A stretch of DNA of 64,000 bases, from positions 46,867-110,866 of the forward strand of contig WRBD01000003.1 in NCBI GenBank assembly GCA_009779835.1, in the 5' to 3' direction. The DNA is from Defluviitaleaceae bacterium (GTDB lineage Bacteria; Bacillota; Clostridia; Lachnospirales; WQUN01). The notes beneath the pieces were generated by a model, which made no database searches, was not told where the DNA came from, and was given only the letters and a program-made list of their open reading frames with translations. Below, piece after piece: positions 50,304-59,351 of the stretch. Within the stretch, counting starts at the first letter, position 1, and each line of letters opens with the position of its first letter. The position numbers and the translations under genes were made by a program.

Positions 50304-51110
50304 ATGCCGGATTTATTTATAATTATTTGTGCCGGATTGTTTGGGCTTTGCTTTGGTTCGTTTGCGAATGTTGTAATTTATCGTTTGCCAAAGAATCTTT
50401 CCATTATAACTCCGCCGTCGGCTTGCCCTTTTTGCGAAAAACGTTTAAATCTTTTAGAACTGATTCCCGTTTTAAGTCAGCTTTTTTTGCTTGGAAAATG
50501 CCGCGAATGTAAAACAAAAATAAGTCTGCGGTATCCTTTGGTAGAGCTTCTTTGCGGGCTGCTTTTCGCGGCGATGGCGCATTACTCCCCTACCCTTTCC
50601 GTTTTGCCGCTTTCGGTTTTCGCGTTTGTGCTTCTTGTGATTTCTTTTATAGACGCGGACACACAGGAAATTCCCGACGGGCTTGTGATAATCGGTGTGA
50701 TTGCGGGAATAATTTATGTTGCCGGCGGGCATTTTTTCCCCGAGCTTTTCCCCTGCCCTCCACTTTGGCATAACGCGCTGATTGGCGTTATTGCAGGTGC
50801 CGCGCCGCTTTTAATCATCGACAGAATTACGCTTCTCGTTTTGAAAAAAGACGGATTCGGTTACGGCGATGTAAAACTTATGGCGATGGTTGGATTGTTC
50901 ATCGGCTGGCGAATGATGCTTCCAGCATATCTTTTCGCGCTTTTTTCCGCTACGTTTTTCATTATATATTTAATGATAACAGGGAAAACAAAACGCGGTG
51001 CGTATATAGCATTCGGGCCGTTTCTTTGCGCCGGAACGCTTTTCGCACTTTGGTTTGGCGAGTATGTGTTTGCTTTGTATGATTGGTATATAGCTTCATT
51101 AGCTATTTAA
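50304..51110 (+). CDS. prepilin peptidase (A24 family, PilD/ComC)
   Basis: GSFANVVIYRLP, CPFCEKRLNLLELIPVLSQLFLLGKCRECKTKIS, IDADTQEIPDGLV, DGFGYGDVKLMAMVGLFIGWR. Confidence 0.95.
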   Translation: MPDLFIIICAGLFGLCFGSFANVVIYRLPKNLSIITPPSACPFCEKRLNLLELIPVLSQLFLLGKCRECKTKISLRYPLVELLCGLLFAAMAHYSPTLSVLPLSVFAFVLLVISFIDADTQEIPDGLVIIGVIAGIIYVAGGHFFPELFPCPPLWHNALIGVIAGAAPLLIIDRITLLVLKKDGFGYGDVKLMAMVGLFIGWRMMLPAYLFALFSATFFIIYLMITGKTKRGAYIAFGPFLCAGTLFALWFGEYVFALYDWYIASLAI

Positions 51111-51319
51111 ACGTAATAAAAAAAGCGGAATTGTTATTTGAAATTCGGAACGGGAAGCTATGTAATTAAAAAAAACAATTGTTTTTACAGTCCCAATATG
51201 TGGTTGCGGCAATTATGGTCGTATATGCTATAATTAAAGCATAAAATAAATTACAGTGCTAAATGTGACGGCAAATGAAATGATAAAAAGCGGTTTACTC
51301 GCAAGATGGTTGGAATGTT

Positions 51320-53836
51320 ATGAATATAAATACAAACATACCGGCAATTAATGCGCACAGAAATCTTACGAATATCGGAACGCGACAAGCGACAGCATCA
51401 CGGCGGCTTTCAAGCGGCTTCCGTATAAATTCCGCCGCGGACGATGCCGCAGGGCTTGCTGTTTCCGAAAAAATGCGCGCGCAAATCAGAGGGCTTGACC
51501 AATCGCTCCGTAACGCACAAGACGGGATTGCTTTAATTCGCACTGCCGAAGGCGGAATTGCAAGCATAAACGAAATGATTATTCGTATGCGCGAACTTGT
51601 TGTACAAGCCGCAAACGATACATCTTTTCATCCGGGCAAAATAATTATTATTGACGATGAAGAAATACAACATCATTCCAACAGAGATATGATTCAATGG
51701 GAAATAAATCAACTCATTGAAGAAATTGACGCGCTTTCTAAGAGAGTGCAATTCAACACGCGGAATTTATTAAGCGGAGATTTCGCAAAGAAACCACCGG
51801 TCGAAATATACCGCCCGATTATTTTGCCAACGTCTCAACAACTTGCACACAGCGTTATGGCAACGCTTGACCCCGCGCCTGTTTCTCCGTTTAACATTCC
51901 GCCTGTGCCTACAATTATTATTGATTCATCCAATTTCCGCCCGAATGCCGTATGCCCCAGCGGGACGTGGAGTGCAAGCGCGGGTGTGCTTACAATTCAT
52001 AACAGTAACGAAATAATTGAAATCAGAGATACGGATTTATTCGAGTATGGTTTTGAGATTGACCGCATTGTAGTAGCATCGGGTGCAGCCGCAAACATTA
52101 TTTTAAATAACGTGAACATTAACACAAGCACAGGCGCGGCATTAGATATGCGCGAAGCAACTGTGAATTTGTGGCTTGCGCACGGCAGCACCAGTAATAT
52201 GGAAACCACTCACAAAGACCGCGCCGGAATTGAAACAACGGGCGGCAGTCTAACAATAAACGGCACAGGCACACTTTACGCATACGCCACTTGTACTGAG
52301 AATGATGGTGACGATAGCGGCGCGGGGATTGGCGGCGGACTGAACGGAGACAGCGGGAATATTACTATACACGGGGGAAATATCACTGCGCGCAGCCGCG
52401 GTAATGGTGCGGGCATTGGCGGCGGTTCTTATGGAAGCGGCGGCAATATCACAATAACCGGAGGGAATATAACTGCTGTGGGCGGCGACGACGGCGCGGG
52501 TATTGGCGGCGGTTCTTACGGAAACGGCGGTAATATAACGATAACCGGAGGAAATATAAGTGCCGAAAGCAGCTTTGACGGCGCGGGTATTGGCGGCGGT
52601 TTTTACGGAAACGGCGGTAATATAACGATAACCGGAGGAATTATTACTGCATACGGTAGCGCTTTTGGTGCGGGAATTGGCGGCGGAGAACACGGTGACG
52701 GCGGTGATATCACAATAACCGGAGGGAATATAACTGTTCACAATAGCCACAGTAACAATTTTGGTGCGGGTATTGGCGGCGGTTTTCTCGGATACGGCGG
52801 TAATATTAAAATAAGCGGCGGAAATATATTTACCGAAAGCATCCAAGGCGCGGGAATCGGTGGCGGCATGGGTGGAAACGGCGGAATAATAAATATTTCA
52901 GGCGGAATTGTTATGGCAACAAGTGACAGTGCGGCGGCTGTTGGCGGTGGGCAGGATATTGCCGATTGGCTTATTCCGCCCGGCTTGGGTGCGATTTTAA
53001 CAATTTCCGGTGGCGTACTTGAACTTCTTCACCCTCACGACTGGATTGGCGGCGGTGACGAACAAGACCCTGTATCGGGCGGTCGTCACGGCATGACAAC
53101 ATACATCAACGGAAATTTATCATTTCTCGGCAATGCGCCCAAAATTCTCGCCGGCGTTTTTAACAGCATCGGCAATACGCTTTCTTCATATAAAATTCTT
53201 CTTGACACAAATTTACCGCCGCATCAACCCGTGTCGTTTTTGCTGTATACAAGCGGCGACTACAGAAGATTTGATGTAATAACCGACAGCAACGGCGAAG
53301 TTTTTGTATGGCTTACCGAACCGCCTACAGACCCGCCGATAATTATTGCCCCGGACAATAACGATAACAATAACAACGCTCGTGTTCCCAGACCCACGCC
53401 GCAAACGCCGGGCGATGGTTTGTGGATTCAAACCGGCGCGAACGCAAATCAAGGCTTGCGTTTGTACATTGAAGCAACGGATGCTTTAACGTTGGGGCTT
53501 ATTGATGTTGCGGGAAATCCCGTAATCAGCGTTCTTCATGAATCCGGCGTTAATATTTCGCCATTGCTGCAAATTTTAGACGATGCACTTACACACACAA
53601 ATATAGTTCGCGCAAATTTGGGTGCTGTGCAAAACCGTTTGGAATTTACTTCGGAAAGTGTTTTAATTTCTTCCGAAAATTTAAACGAAGCCGAATCACG
53701 CATCCGCAACGCAGATATGGCGCGCGAAATGATGTTCCTTTCCGGAATAAAAGTTTTACAGCAAGCGGCTGTTTCCATGCTTGCGCAAGCTAATCAACTT
53801 ACAAATTCCGTATTACAACTGCTACAGGATATTTGA
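51320..53836 (+). CDS. giant flagellin (838 aa) with glycine-rich beta-helix-like repeat insertion
   Basis: Flagellin N-terminus NINTNIPAINAHRNLTNIGTRQATASRRLSSGFRINSAADDAAGLAVSEKMRAQIRGLDQSLRNAQDG and C-terminus VRANLGAVQNRLEFTSESVLISSENLNEAESRIRNADMAREMMFLSGIKVLQQAAVSMLAQANQ around a ~550-aa insert. Confidence 0.93.
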   Translation: MNINTNIPAINAHRNLTNIGTRQATASRRLSSGFRINSAADDAAGLAVSEKMRAQIRGLDQSLRNAQDGIALIRTAEGGIASINEMIIRMRELVVQAANDTSFHPGKIIIIDDEEIQHHSNRDMIQWEINQLIEEIDALSKRVQFNTRNLLSGDFAKKPPVEIYRPIILPTSQQLAHSVMATLDPAPVSPFNIPPVPTIIIDSSNFRPNAVCPSGTWSASAGVLTIHNSNEIIEIRDTDLFEYGFEIDRIVVASGAAANIILNNVNINTSTGAALDMREATVNLWLAHGSTSNMETTHKDRAGIETTGGSLTINGTGTLYAYATCTENDGDDSGAGIGGGLNGDSGNITIHGGNITARSRGNGAGIGGGSYGSGGNITITGGNITAVGGDDGAGIGGGSYGNGGNITITGGNISAESSFDGAGIGGGFYGNGGNITITGGIITAYGSAFGAGIGGGEHGDGGDITITGGNITVHNSHSNNFGAGIGGGFLGYGGNIKISGGNIFTESIQGAGIGGGMGGNGGIINISGGIVMATSDSAAAVGGGQDIADWLIPPGLGAILTISGGVLELLHPHDWIGGGDEQDPVSGGRHGMTTYINGNLSFLGNAPKILAGVFNSIGNTLSSYKILLDTNLPPHQPVSFLLYTSGDYRRFDVITDSNGEVFVWLTEPPTDPPIIIAPDNNDNNNNARVPRPTPQTPGDGLWIQTGANANQGLRLYIEATDALTLGLIDVAGNPVISVLHESGVNISPLLQILDDALTHTNIVRANLGAVQNRLEFTSESVLISSENLNEAESRIRNADMAREMMFLSGIKVLQQAAVSMLAQANQLTNSVLQLLQDI
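52319..52951 (+). repeat. in-frame ~87-bp tandem repeats encoding GAGIGGG..GNGGNITITGGNITA units
   Basis: Seven GAGIGGG units plus one degenerate AAAVGGG unit in the translation. Confidence 0.9.
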
Positions 53837-53850
53837 AAAATATTTAACGT

Positions 53851-53875
53851 AAAAAAGCGGCTACGCCGCTTTTTT
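53851..53875 (+). terminator. terminator after giant flagellin
   Basis: AAAAAAGCGGC-tac-GCCGCTTTTTT. Confidence 0.88.
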
Positions 53876-53894
53876 ATTTTTTTACGGTTTTTGA

Positions 53895-54473
53895 TTAATT
53901 CTCAATCAGTACCGCTCTCACGGGCGAGCCGTCCGAGTCTTTCATGTTAAGCGGAAACGCCGAAAGAGTATACTCTCCTGTATTTACATTGGATAAATCC
54001 AAACCTTCCAGCGGAATTATTTCTTTTTCCAGTAAAATCAAATGAACATCCAACGGGTGTTCCATGCTTCCGACACTTTGACTCTCTACACCGATTAATT
54101 TTACATGGGAATTTGCGATTAAAACAGCCGCGCTTTCCGTTAACTCATTTTGACCTTTGAAAAGCAAGCGTTTATGGCAATTTTTTAAAATGTCAGCTAT
54201 TTCAGCATCACCGATAGTTCCTTCAAATTCCACGACTGTACATTTTCCGTAAAATGTAGATAAGTCTAATTCATGAATCGCTTTCCCATTTGAAATAAAA
54301 TGATTCGGGGCATCAATGTGTGTTCCGTTGTGAACGCTCATTGAAATATTTGTTAAATTAAATTTATCGTGCTCCACGGAAGCAACCCGTTCGTACATAG
54401 GCAATTTGTCGCCGGGATACACCCGGCAAGAAAATAATTCTTGTGTGATATCAATAATTTTCATTTTACTCAA
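53895..54473 (-). CDS. cyclase family protein (kynurenine formamidase-like)
   Basis: IIDITQELFSCRVYPGDKLP, MSVHNGTHIDAPNHFI (HxGTHxDAPxH). Confidence 0.9.
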   Translation of the reverse strand: MSKMKIIDITQELFSCRVYPGDKLPMYERVASVEHDKFNLTNISMSVHNGTHIDAPNHFISNGKAIHELDLSTFYGKCTVVEFEGTIGDAEIADILKNCHKRLLFKGQNELTESAAVLIANSHVKLIGVESQSVGSMEHPLDVHLILLEKEIIPLEGLDLSNVNTGEYTLSAFPLNMKDSDGSPVRAVLIEN

Positions 54474-55771
54474 CCTCCAAATCCACTTCCATAACCTCTG
54501 TGCCCGCGATACCCATGCCCGCCATAACCGCCGAGTCCACTTCCGCCATAACCGCCGTAACCCCTGTATCCCCTAAAATGTCTGCGGTGGCTGTGGGCTA
54601 CGCCATAATGATAATCATCTAGTTCATCTAACGAACATAAATATTCATCGTTATCTAAACTATGCAATTTTTCATACGCCATAACACCGCGTATCAGCAG
54701 AACAAGAAAACATATAGGCGCGGCAAGCAAAAACAAACCAAAGCCTTCAATCCATTCCATCAAATTGTTAGTCACTGAGTAATATACAACATATATATAA
54801 AACACCGCTGTATCAAAGCCAAAGAAAGATAACGCAGCCGGCATTAGAACACGCCGCTTTTGCGACAGGAAATATAATGCTACATACGCGCCTGTCAATA
54901 TAACGGCAAACACATCCCCGACAATTTCCGGCACCCAAAGGTATGTCAACCACATAATGCTTGGGGCTGTCCAAAATATCGGTTCCTCATGACCAAAAAA
55001 CATAAAGAACAAATTTATAAGAGCCACGCCAATAATAAGTAACAAGCCAAATCTTGCGTTTTCAAATTTGCGAACATCTTCCCGCATTGGTGGAATTATA
55101 ATTGAGCTTGTGTTTAACGAATTCGTTGCTATACCCTGGGCGTTTGGTTGAAACGGCTGTCTTTCGGTGTATGTTTCGATTTCAATTCCACTGTCTTTAT
55201 AGCTTTCAATTATCGGCAGTAAATCATTGCGCGTTTCACCATTTGTCCAAACCATTACACTGTTGATGCTTGCTTGTTTCATATATTCCGCATTGGGCAT
55301 ATCTTCAAAGTCTAAGCTCCAACGATTGTCGTACACTTCCGAGTTTTCAAGAAGAACCATGTCGCGGTTATAATCCAACAAAAACGCAGGCGGGGCATCA
55401 TGCCTGATTGTTGATTTCCGCATATACCCTGCCCCCTCTTTTAGTGCATCAACAATTGGGGTATTGTCAATTGCTTGGAGTAAAGAACCGATTTTTTCTT
55501 CATGTACGCCGTTGTACAGCGGCACCGGCCTGAACCCCTGTTCAGCCAGCGCAATCCCGCTTTCCACGCCGGATGCACCGGGCAAGTCTACAATAATTGC
55601 CGTGGTTTGATTGTTTAACTGGGCAATCTCTAACGGAAGGGGCGGCATTCTAAAAGTTCCGTCGCCAATTAAATATCCTTGAATGTTTGTAAACAATGCC
55701 GGTTTTGCAAATTTTGTCCAGCGTTCCTGCCACGGCGGTGCCCATATTTCAAACAAATCCCGTCCGTTCAT
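54470..55771 (-). CDS. uncharacterised multi-TM protein with novel N-terminal domain and Gly/Tyr/His-rich tail
   Basis: Soluble N-term TAIIVDLPGASGVESGIALAEQGFRPVPLYNGVHEEKIG; several TMs; C-terminus HRRHFRGYRGYGGYGGSGLGGYGGHGYRGHRGYGSGFGG; TAATG overlap with upstream gene. Confidence 0.7.
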   Translation of the reverse strand: MNGRDLFEIWAPPWQERWTKFAKPALFTNIQGYLIGDGTFRMPPLPLEIAQLNNQTTAIIVDLPGASGVESGIALAEQGFRPVPLYNGVHEEKIGSLLQAIDNTPIVDALKEGAGYMRKSTIRHDAPPAFLLDYNRDMVLLENSEVYDNRWSLDFEDMPNAEYMKQASINSVMVWTNGETRNDLLPIIESYKDSGIEIETYTERQPFQPNAQGIATNSLNTSSIIIPPMREDVRKFENARFGLLLIIGVALINLFFMFFGHEEPIFWTAPSIMWLTYLWVPEIVGDVFAVILTGAYVALYFLSQKRRVLMPAALSFFGFDTAVFYIYVVYYSVTNNLMEWIEGFGLFLLAAPICFLVLLIRGVMAYEKLHSLDNDEYLCSLDELDDYHYGVAHSHRRHFRGYRGYGGYGGSGLGGYGGHGYRGHRGYGSGFGG

Positions 55772-56916
55772 TATGCACCCCTTACTAAAATTGGAATCTC
55801 GCTTGCGTCTTCATCAATTTTTGGCGAACTGCTTACCCTTGCATAACACCCGGAAAATTCGCCGTCTGTTACAAACATACCCACATTTACATGAAGCCCG
55901 TCTAGCGGTACACTTTCAAACATCTTTTGTGCGACCCATTGAGTCGGGTTTTCATGTGCGGCTTTGCGAATTTCGTTTTCTTCTTGTGATGACATTGTTC
56001 CGGGTATATTAATGCCCTCACCTACCCTGCCAAACGCAGGTTTCAGAATCCAACCGTTATGGTCGGTTAAAGTACTTGCGCATTTTGTTTCGGGAAGCAG
56101 TTTCTTCCATGTTGCAACGTCCACGCCCAACCTGTCCCATACCAGCGGTAATCGCTTAGATTGCGTTAAAAGCGCGATTGGGTGGTTGCACGACGGTGTT
56201 TCGGAATTTACAAAGCTTAACCAATCAACGCCTTTTGTAAATTCCATCCACTCTACGGGGAAGTATCTGATTATTCCGCCTATATCAAGAGCCTTGTTGT
56301 TTTGCCATTTTATATTCTCCGGCGATGCATACATGGAGTTGTATCCAAAAGTTTCAAGCAAGTCGCCAAGGTAGTGCAGTATTTGATAATCTTCCACAGT
56401 GTGAGTATCATGCAGGTATGCGATTATACAACTTTTCGGGAAAATTTGCGATACTTTTTTTGCAAATACTTCGCCAAAACAACCGCACTTACCATACCCG
56501 GGGAAATAGACCTGCGCCAATTCCGGCAAAATAGATGCTTCGGGATACCCTGCAGGAACGTCGCTGTTTACTTCCGAAATTCGCCAGCCGTCTGTTGTCG
56601 GGTGAAAGTCGAAACGCATGAAGCGTATATGTGCTTTCGGTTTACAATTGCACAGGGCGTAGGTCATTTCTTGTGAAATTCCCGTTTCAAGAACAAGCCC
56701 CGGATTTTTTTGCAATGCACATTCCATTGCAATTGTTTCGTTATACAGCGCGACAGCGTCTTTAATTAAAGATGAGATTTCGTTTGGCTCAAATAATAGA
56801 ACCTTATCGCTTATTGTGCTTTGTTCCCCCGCTTGTAAGTCCCATTTGTATCCATCGAACATTACGTTCATGCGGTATTGCGGGTAATGCTCTTCGGGAA
56901 TGCTTTTTATTTTCAT
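55771..56916 (-). CDS. glutathionylspermidine synthase-like ATP-grasp protein
   Basis: FMRFDFHPTTDGWRISEVNSDVPAGYPEAS, WILKPAFGRVGEGINIPG, VAQKMFE. Confidence 0.75.
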   Translation of the reverse strand: MKIKSIPEEHYPQYRMNVMFDGYKWDLQAGEQSTISDKVLLFEPNEISSLIKDAVALYNETIAMECALQKNPGLVLETGISQEMTYALCNCKPKAHIRFMRFDFHPTTDGWRISEVNSDVPAGYPEASILPELAQVYFPGYGKCGCFGEVFAKKVSQIFPKSCIIAYLHDTHTVEDYQILHYLGDLLETFGYNSMYASPENIKWQNNKALDIGGIIRYFPVEWMEFTKGVDWLSFVNSETPSCNHPIALLTQSKRLPLVWDRLGVDVATWKKLLPETKCASTLTDHNGWILKPAFGRVGEGINIPGTMSSQEENEIRKAAHENPTQWVAQKMFESVPLDGLHVNVGMFVTDGEFSGCYARVSSSPKIDEDASEIPILVRGA

Positions 56917-57077
56917 CTATTTACCTCATTATATTATGTACTTTAACTTCGCGCCCTTTTATCACAATGTACCATATATGGCGCATTTCTTCAATCTCTA
57001 TTGCAAGGAAGACGCGGATTTGTTGCATAAACCGGATGAATAAACATGTATTGACAAGATACTCATTGCGTGATATC

Positions 57078-57380
57078 ATGGATTCGCAACAGTCGAACAG
57101 ACGTTTTATGCTATGTACGGGTTTTGCCAATTTCGGAAGGGGCTTCGCGCCCTGAAACGAACCGCACCGCTTCCGCTCTAACCTCTGCATTATGTTGCAA
57201 CTGCTTTACCCGCCGCACCACATAAAAGGGGGTAGCGCACCGGGCTCCGGTACCGGCTCGGCTTTGCTACCCACGCATGCACCTTTAATGTGCGTTGCGG
57301 CACCCGCCGGGGGCACGTGACCTCGGCTTTACTTAAAAATTAAAAACCGCAAATAAAAGTAGATGAATGCAACGACAAGC
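57078..57380 (-). repeat. ~300-bp structured dispersed repeat, copy 2 (inverted relative to copy 1)
   Basis: Reverse complement aligns with 19572-19880 over its length. Confidence 0.85.
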
Positions 57381-57422
57381 ATCGCCAGCGCATTCGTCGC
57401 GCTTCGTGTGCACACCCCGTTG

Positions 57423-58364
57423 TCAAGGCACCGGAAAGACACACAATTCCGCCTGCTCTTGAGGTTCGTTAATTTCCATCTTATCAAGTGCATTTTCACT
57501 GTGTTTTGATGTATCCTCCACAGGATATGAACCTATCAACTCCACAGTCGTAGTAAACAGTTCCTCAAACATTGAAAAATCCCCGGCACTCCATGCTGCA
57601 ATGTTATTTTCATTTTGCAAATCTACGGCAACTGTTTCGGTAAATTTTAGCATATCACGGACGTTGATTTCTGTCCCAGGCCCTAATTCTTCGGCAGTAA
57701 GTCCTGATGAATCATTGTTTTCGTGTGCGAGAATAGGCAATGTTAGCCTAAAACGATTGCTACCCTGTGCCCAGTACAAATTGCGTGTGGATTCGTAAAA
57801 TAAATACTTTCCATCAATAAAATCTTTTTCCGTAAAACCGAATTGTCCCATAATGCCATTAAGTGGAGAATTATCCCCCCATGACTCCAAATCTTCATAT
57901 GTCCAACGAGTAACCATAAGCTCAAAATACTGATGATTGCGGAATGCATCGCTCCACGTTTCCCAAGTAACTTCTTCCGCAATAGGAATATACCAAATAG
58001 TTATGAATGTTTTATGAACCCTGATTTCGGCAATATGAAATTCCTCCGGAACGTTTGCAAGCAGATGAATTGTATCAAGTGATGCGAAATCTATATATTC
58101 CGTTATAATTTCGGTTTTTAAATCCGGGGAGATTCTGCCTTCTCTTGCTGCAGCATAATCATATAAAAACTCGTCAAGCGAAGTAAACCATAAGCGATTT
58201 ATTCGCGGGTCAGAAGAATACCTTCGCACTTGTGACGTATCATCCGTATGATATGAAGCCATAGATTCCTCAGTCGCGGCATTTTCGGGTTCATATTCCA
58301 TACACCCTGTTATTGATAGTAGTGCAAAAAGCATGGCGAGCATTGTTAAAAATCGTTTTAGCAT
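57423..58364 (-). CDS. hypothetical lipoprotein, paralogue A
   Basis: MLKRFLTMLAMLFALLSITGCMEYE lipobox; ~40-residue-scale identity blocks shared with the 58444-59292 product (IPIAEEVTWETWSDAFRNHQYFELMV). Confidence 0.75.
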   Translation of the reverse strand: MLKRFLTMLAMLFALLSITGCMEYEPENAATEESMASYHTDDTSQVRRYSSDPRINRLWFTSLDEFLYDYAAAREGRISPDLKTEIITEYIDFASLDTIHLLANVPEEFHIAEIRVHKTFITIWYIPIAEEVTWETWSDAFRNHQYFELMVTRWTYEDLESWGDNSPLNGIMGQFGFTEKDFIDGKYLFYESTRNLYWAQGSNRFRLTLPILAHENNDSSGLTAEELGPGTEINVRDMLKFTETVAVDLQNENNIAAWSAGDFSMFEELFTTTVELIGSYPVEDTSKHSENALDKMEINEPQEQAELCVFPVP

Positions 58365-58380
58365 AATACATAGCCTCCTA

Positions 58381-58437
58381 AAAAAAGGGGGAAGCCGAGT
58401 ACACACAAACCCGAAAGGAATGTTTCTACCCGGCTTC
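58381..58437 (-). terminator. terminator between the two paralogous lipoprotein genes
   Basis: GAAGCCG...CGGCTTC, with a TTTTTT tract on the minus strand. Confidence 0.7.
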
Positions 58438-58443
58438 TATGCC

Positions 58444-59292
58444 TTATTCAAATTCCGTAGTTGTGATTATTTCGTATTGCAACATTTCCTCAATCATTGT
58501 AAAATCCCCGGCGCTCCATGCTGCAATGTTATTTTCATTTTGTAAATCTACGGCAACTGTTTTTGCAAATTTTAGCATATCACGGACGCTCATTTCTGTC
58601 ACAATCCCTAATTCTTCGGCAGTAAGCCCTGATGAATCATTGTTTTCGTGTGTGAGAATAGGCAATCTTAGCATAAAACGATTACTGCCCTGCATCCAGG
58701 ACAATTTGCGTGTGCGTTCGCAAAATAAATACTTTCCATCAATTAAATCATTTTCCGTAGAACCGGTTTGCCGCATAATGCCATCCATAGGAGAATTGTC
58801 CTCCCATGACTCTAAATCTTCATTTGTCAAACGAATAACCAGAAGCTCAAAATATTGATGATTGGAGAACGCATTACTCCACGTTTCCCAAGTAACTTCT
58901 TCAGCAATAGGAATGTACCAAATACTTATTGCTGTTTCATGAACATGGATTGCGGCAATATGAAATTCCTCCGGAATGTTTGCAAGCAGATGAATTGTAT
59001 CAAGTGATACAAAATCTATATTTCTCATTATTGCCGCAGTGTTCAAATCCGAAGAATCTCTGCCTTCGCGTGCCGAAACATAAACATCTAAAAACTCGTC
59101 AAGCGAAGCAAAGCTTAAATGATTTATTCGCGAGGAAGAATATATAGGTTCACTATATTGAGAGACATCCTCTGCATGGCTTGAAGTCACCGGTTCTGTA
59201 TTTGATGTGCTTTCGGATCTGTATTGTATGCACCCTGTTATTGTTGATACCGTAAAAAGCATTGCGAACATTGTTAAAAATCGTTTTAGCAT
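58444..59292 (-). CDS. hypothetical lipoprotein, paralogue B
   Basis: MLKRFLTMFAMLFTVSTITGCIQYRSES; parallel to paralogue A. Confidence 0.75.
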   Translation of the reverse strand: MLKRFLTMFAMLFTVSTITGCIQYRSESTSNTEPVTSSHAEDVSQYSEPIYSSSRINHLSFASLDEFLDVYVSAREGRDSSDLNTAAIMRNIDFVSLDTIHLLANIPEEFHIAAIHVHETAISIWYIPIAEEVTWETWSNAFSNHQYFELLVIRLTNEDLESWEDNSPMDGIMRQTGSTENDLIDGKYLFCERTRKLSWMQGSNRFMLRLPILTHENNDSSGLTAEELGIVTEMSVRDMLKFAKTVAVDLQNENNIAAWSAGDFTMIEEMLQYEIITTTEFE

Positions 59293-59351
59293 AATATATA
59301 GCCTCCTAAAATTATATTATCCTGCAATCAGGCGGGTCACATTATGGGTGA

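Noticed and set aside
52250-52846. 198-aa antisense ORF opposite the giant flagellin
   Set aside because: Its repeats simply mirror the sense-strand repeats; no RBS or independent evidence.
52319-52951. Regular direct repeats that could be read as a CRISPR array
   Set aside because: They are in frame within an intact flagellin ORF, with no constant repeat/unique spacer pattern; they encode a repeated protein domain.
56921-57190. Minus-strand ORF of 89 aa overlapping repeat copy 2
   Set aside because: Frame differs from the ORF in copy 1; likely incidental to the repeat.
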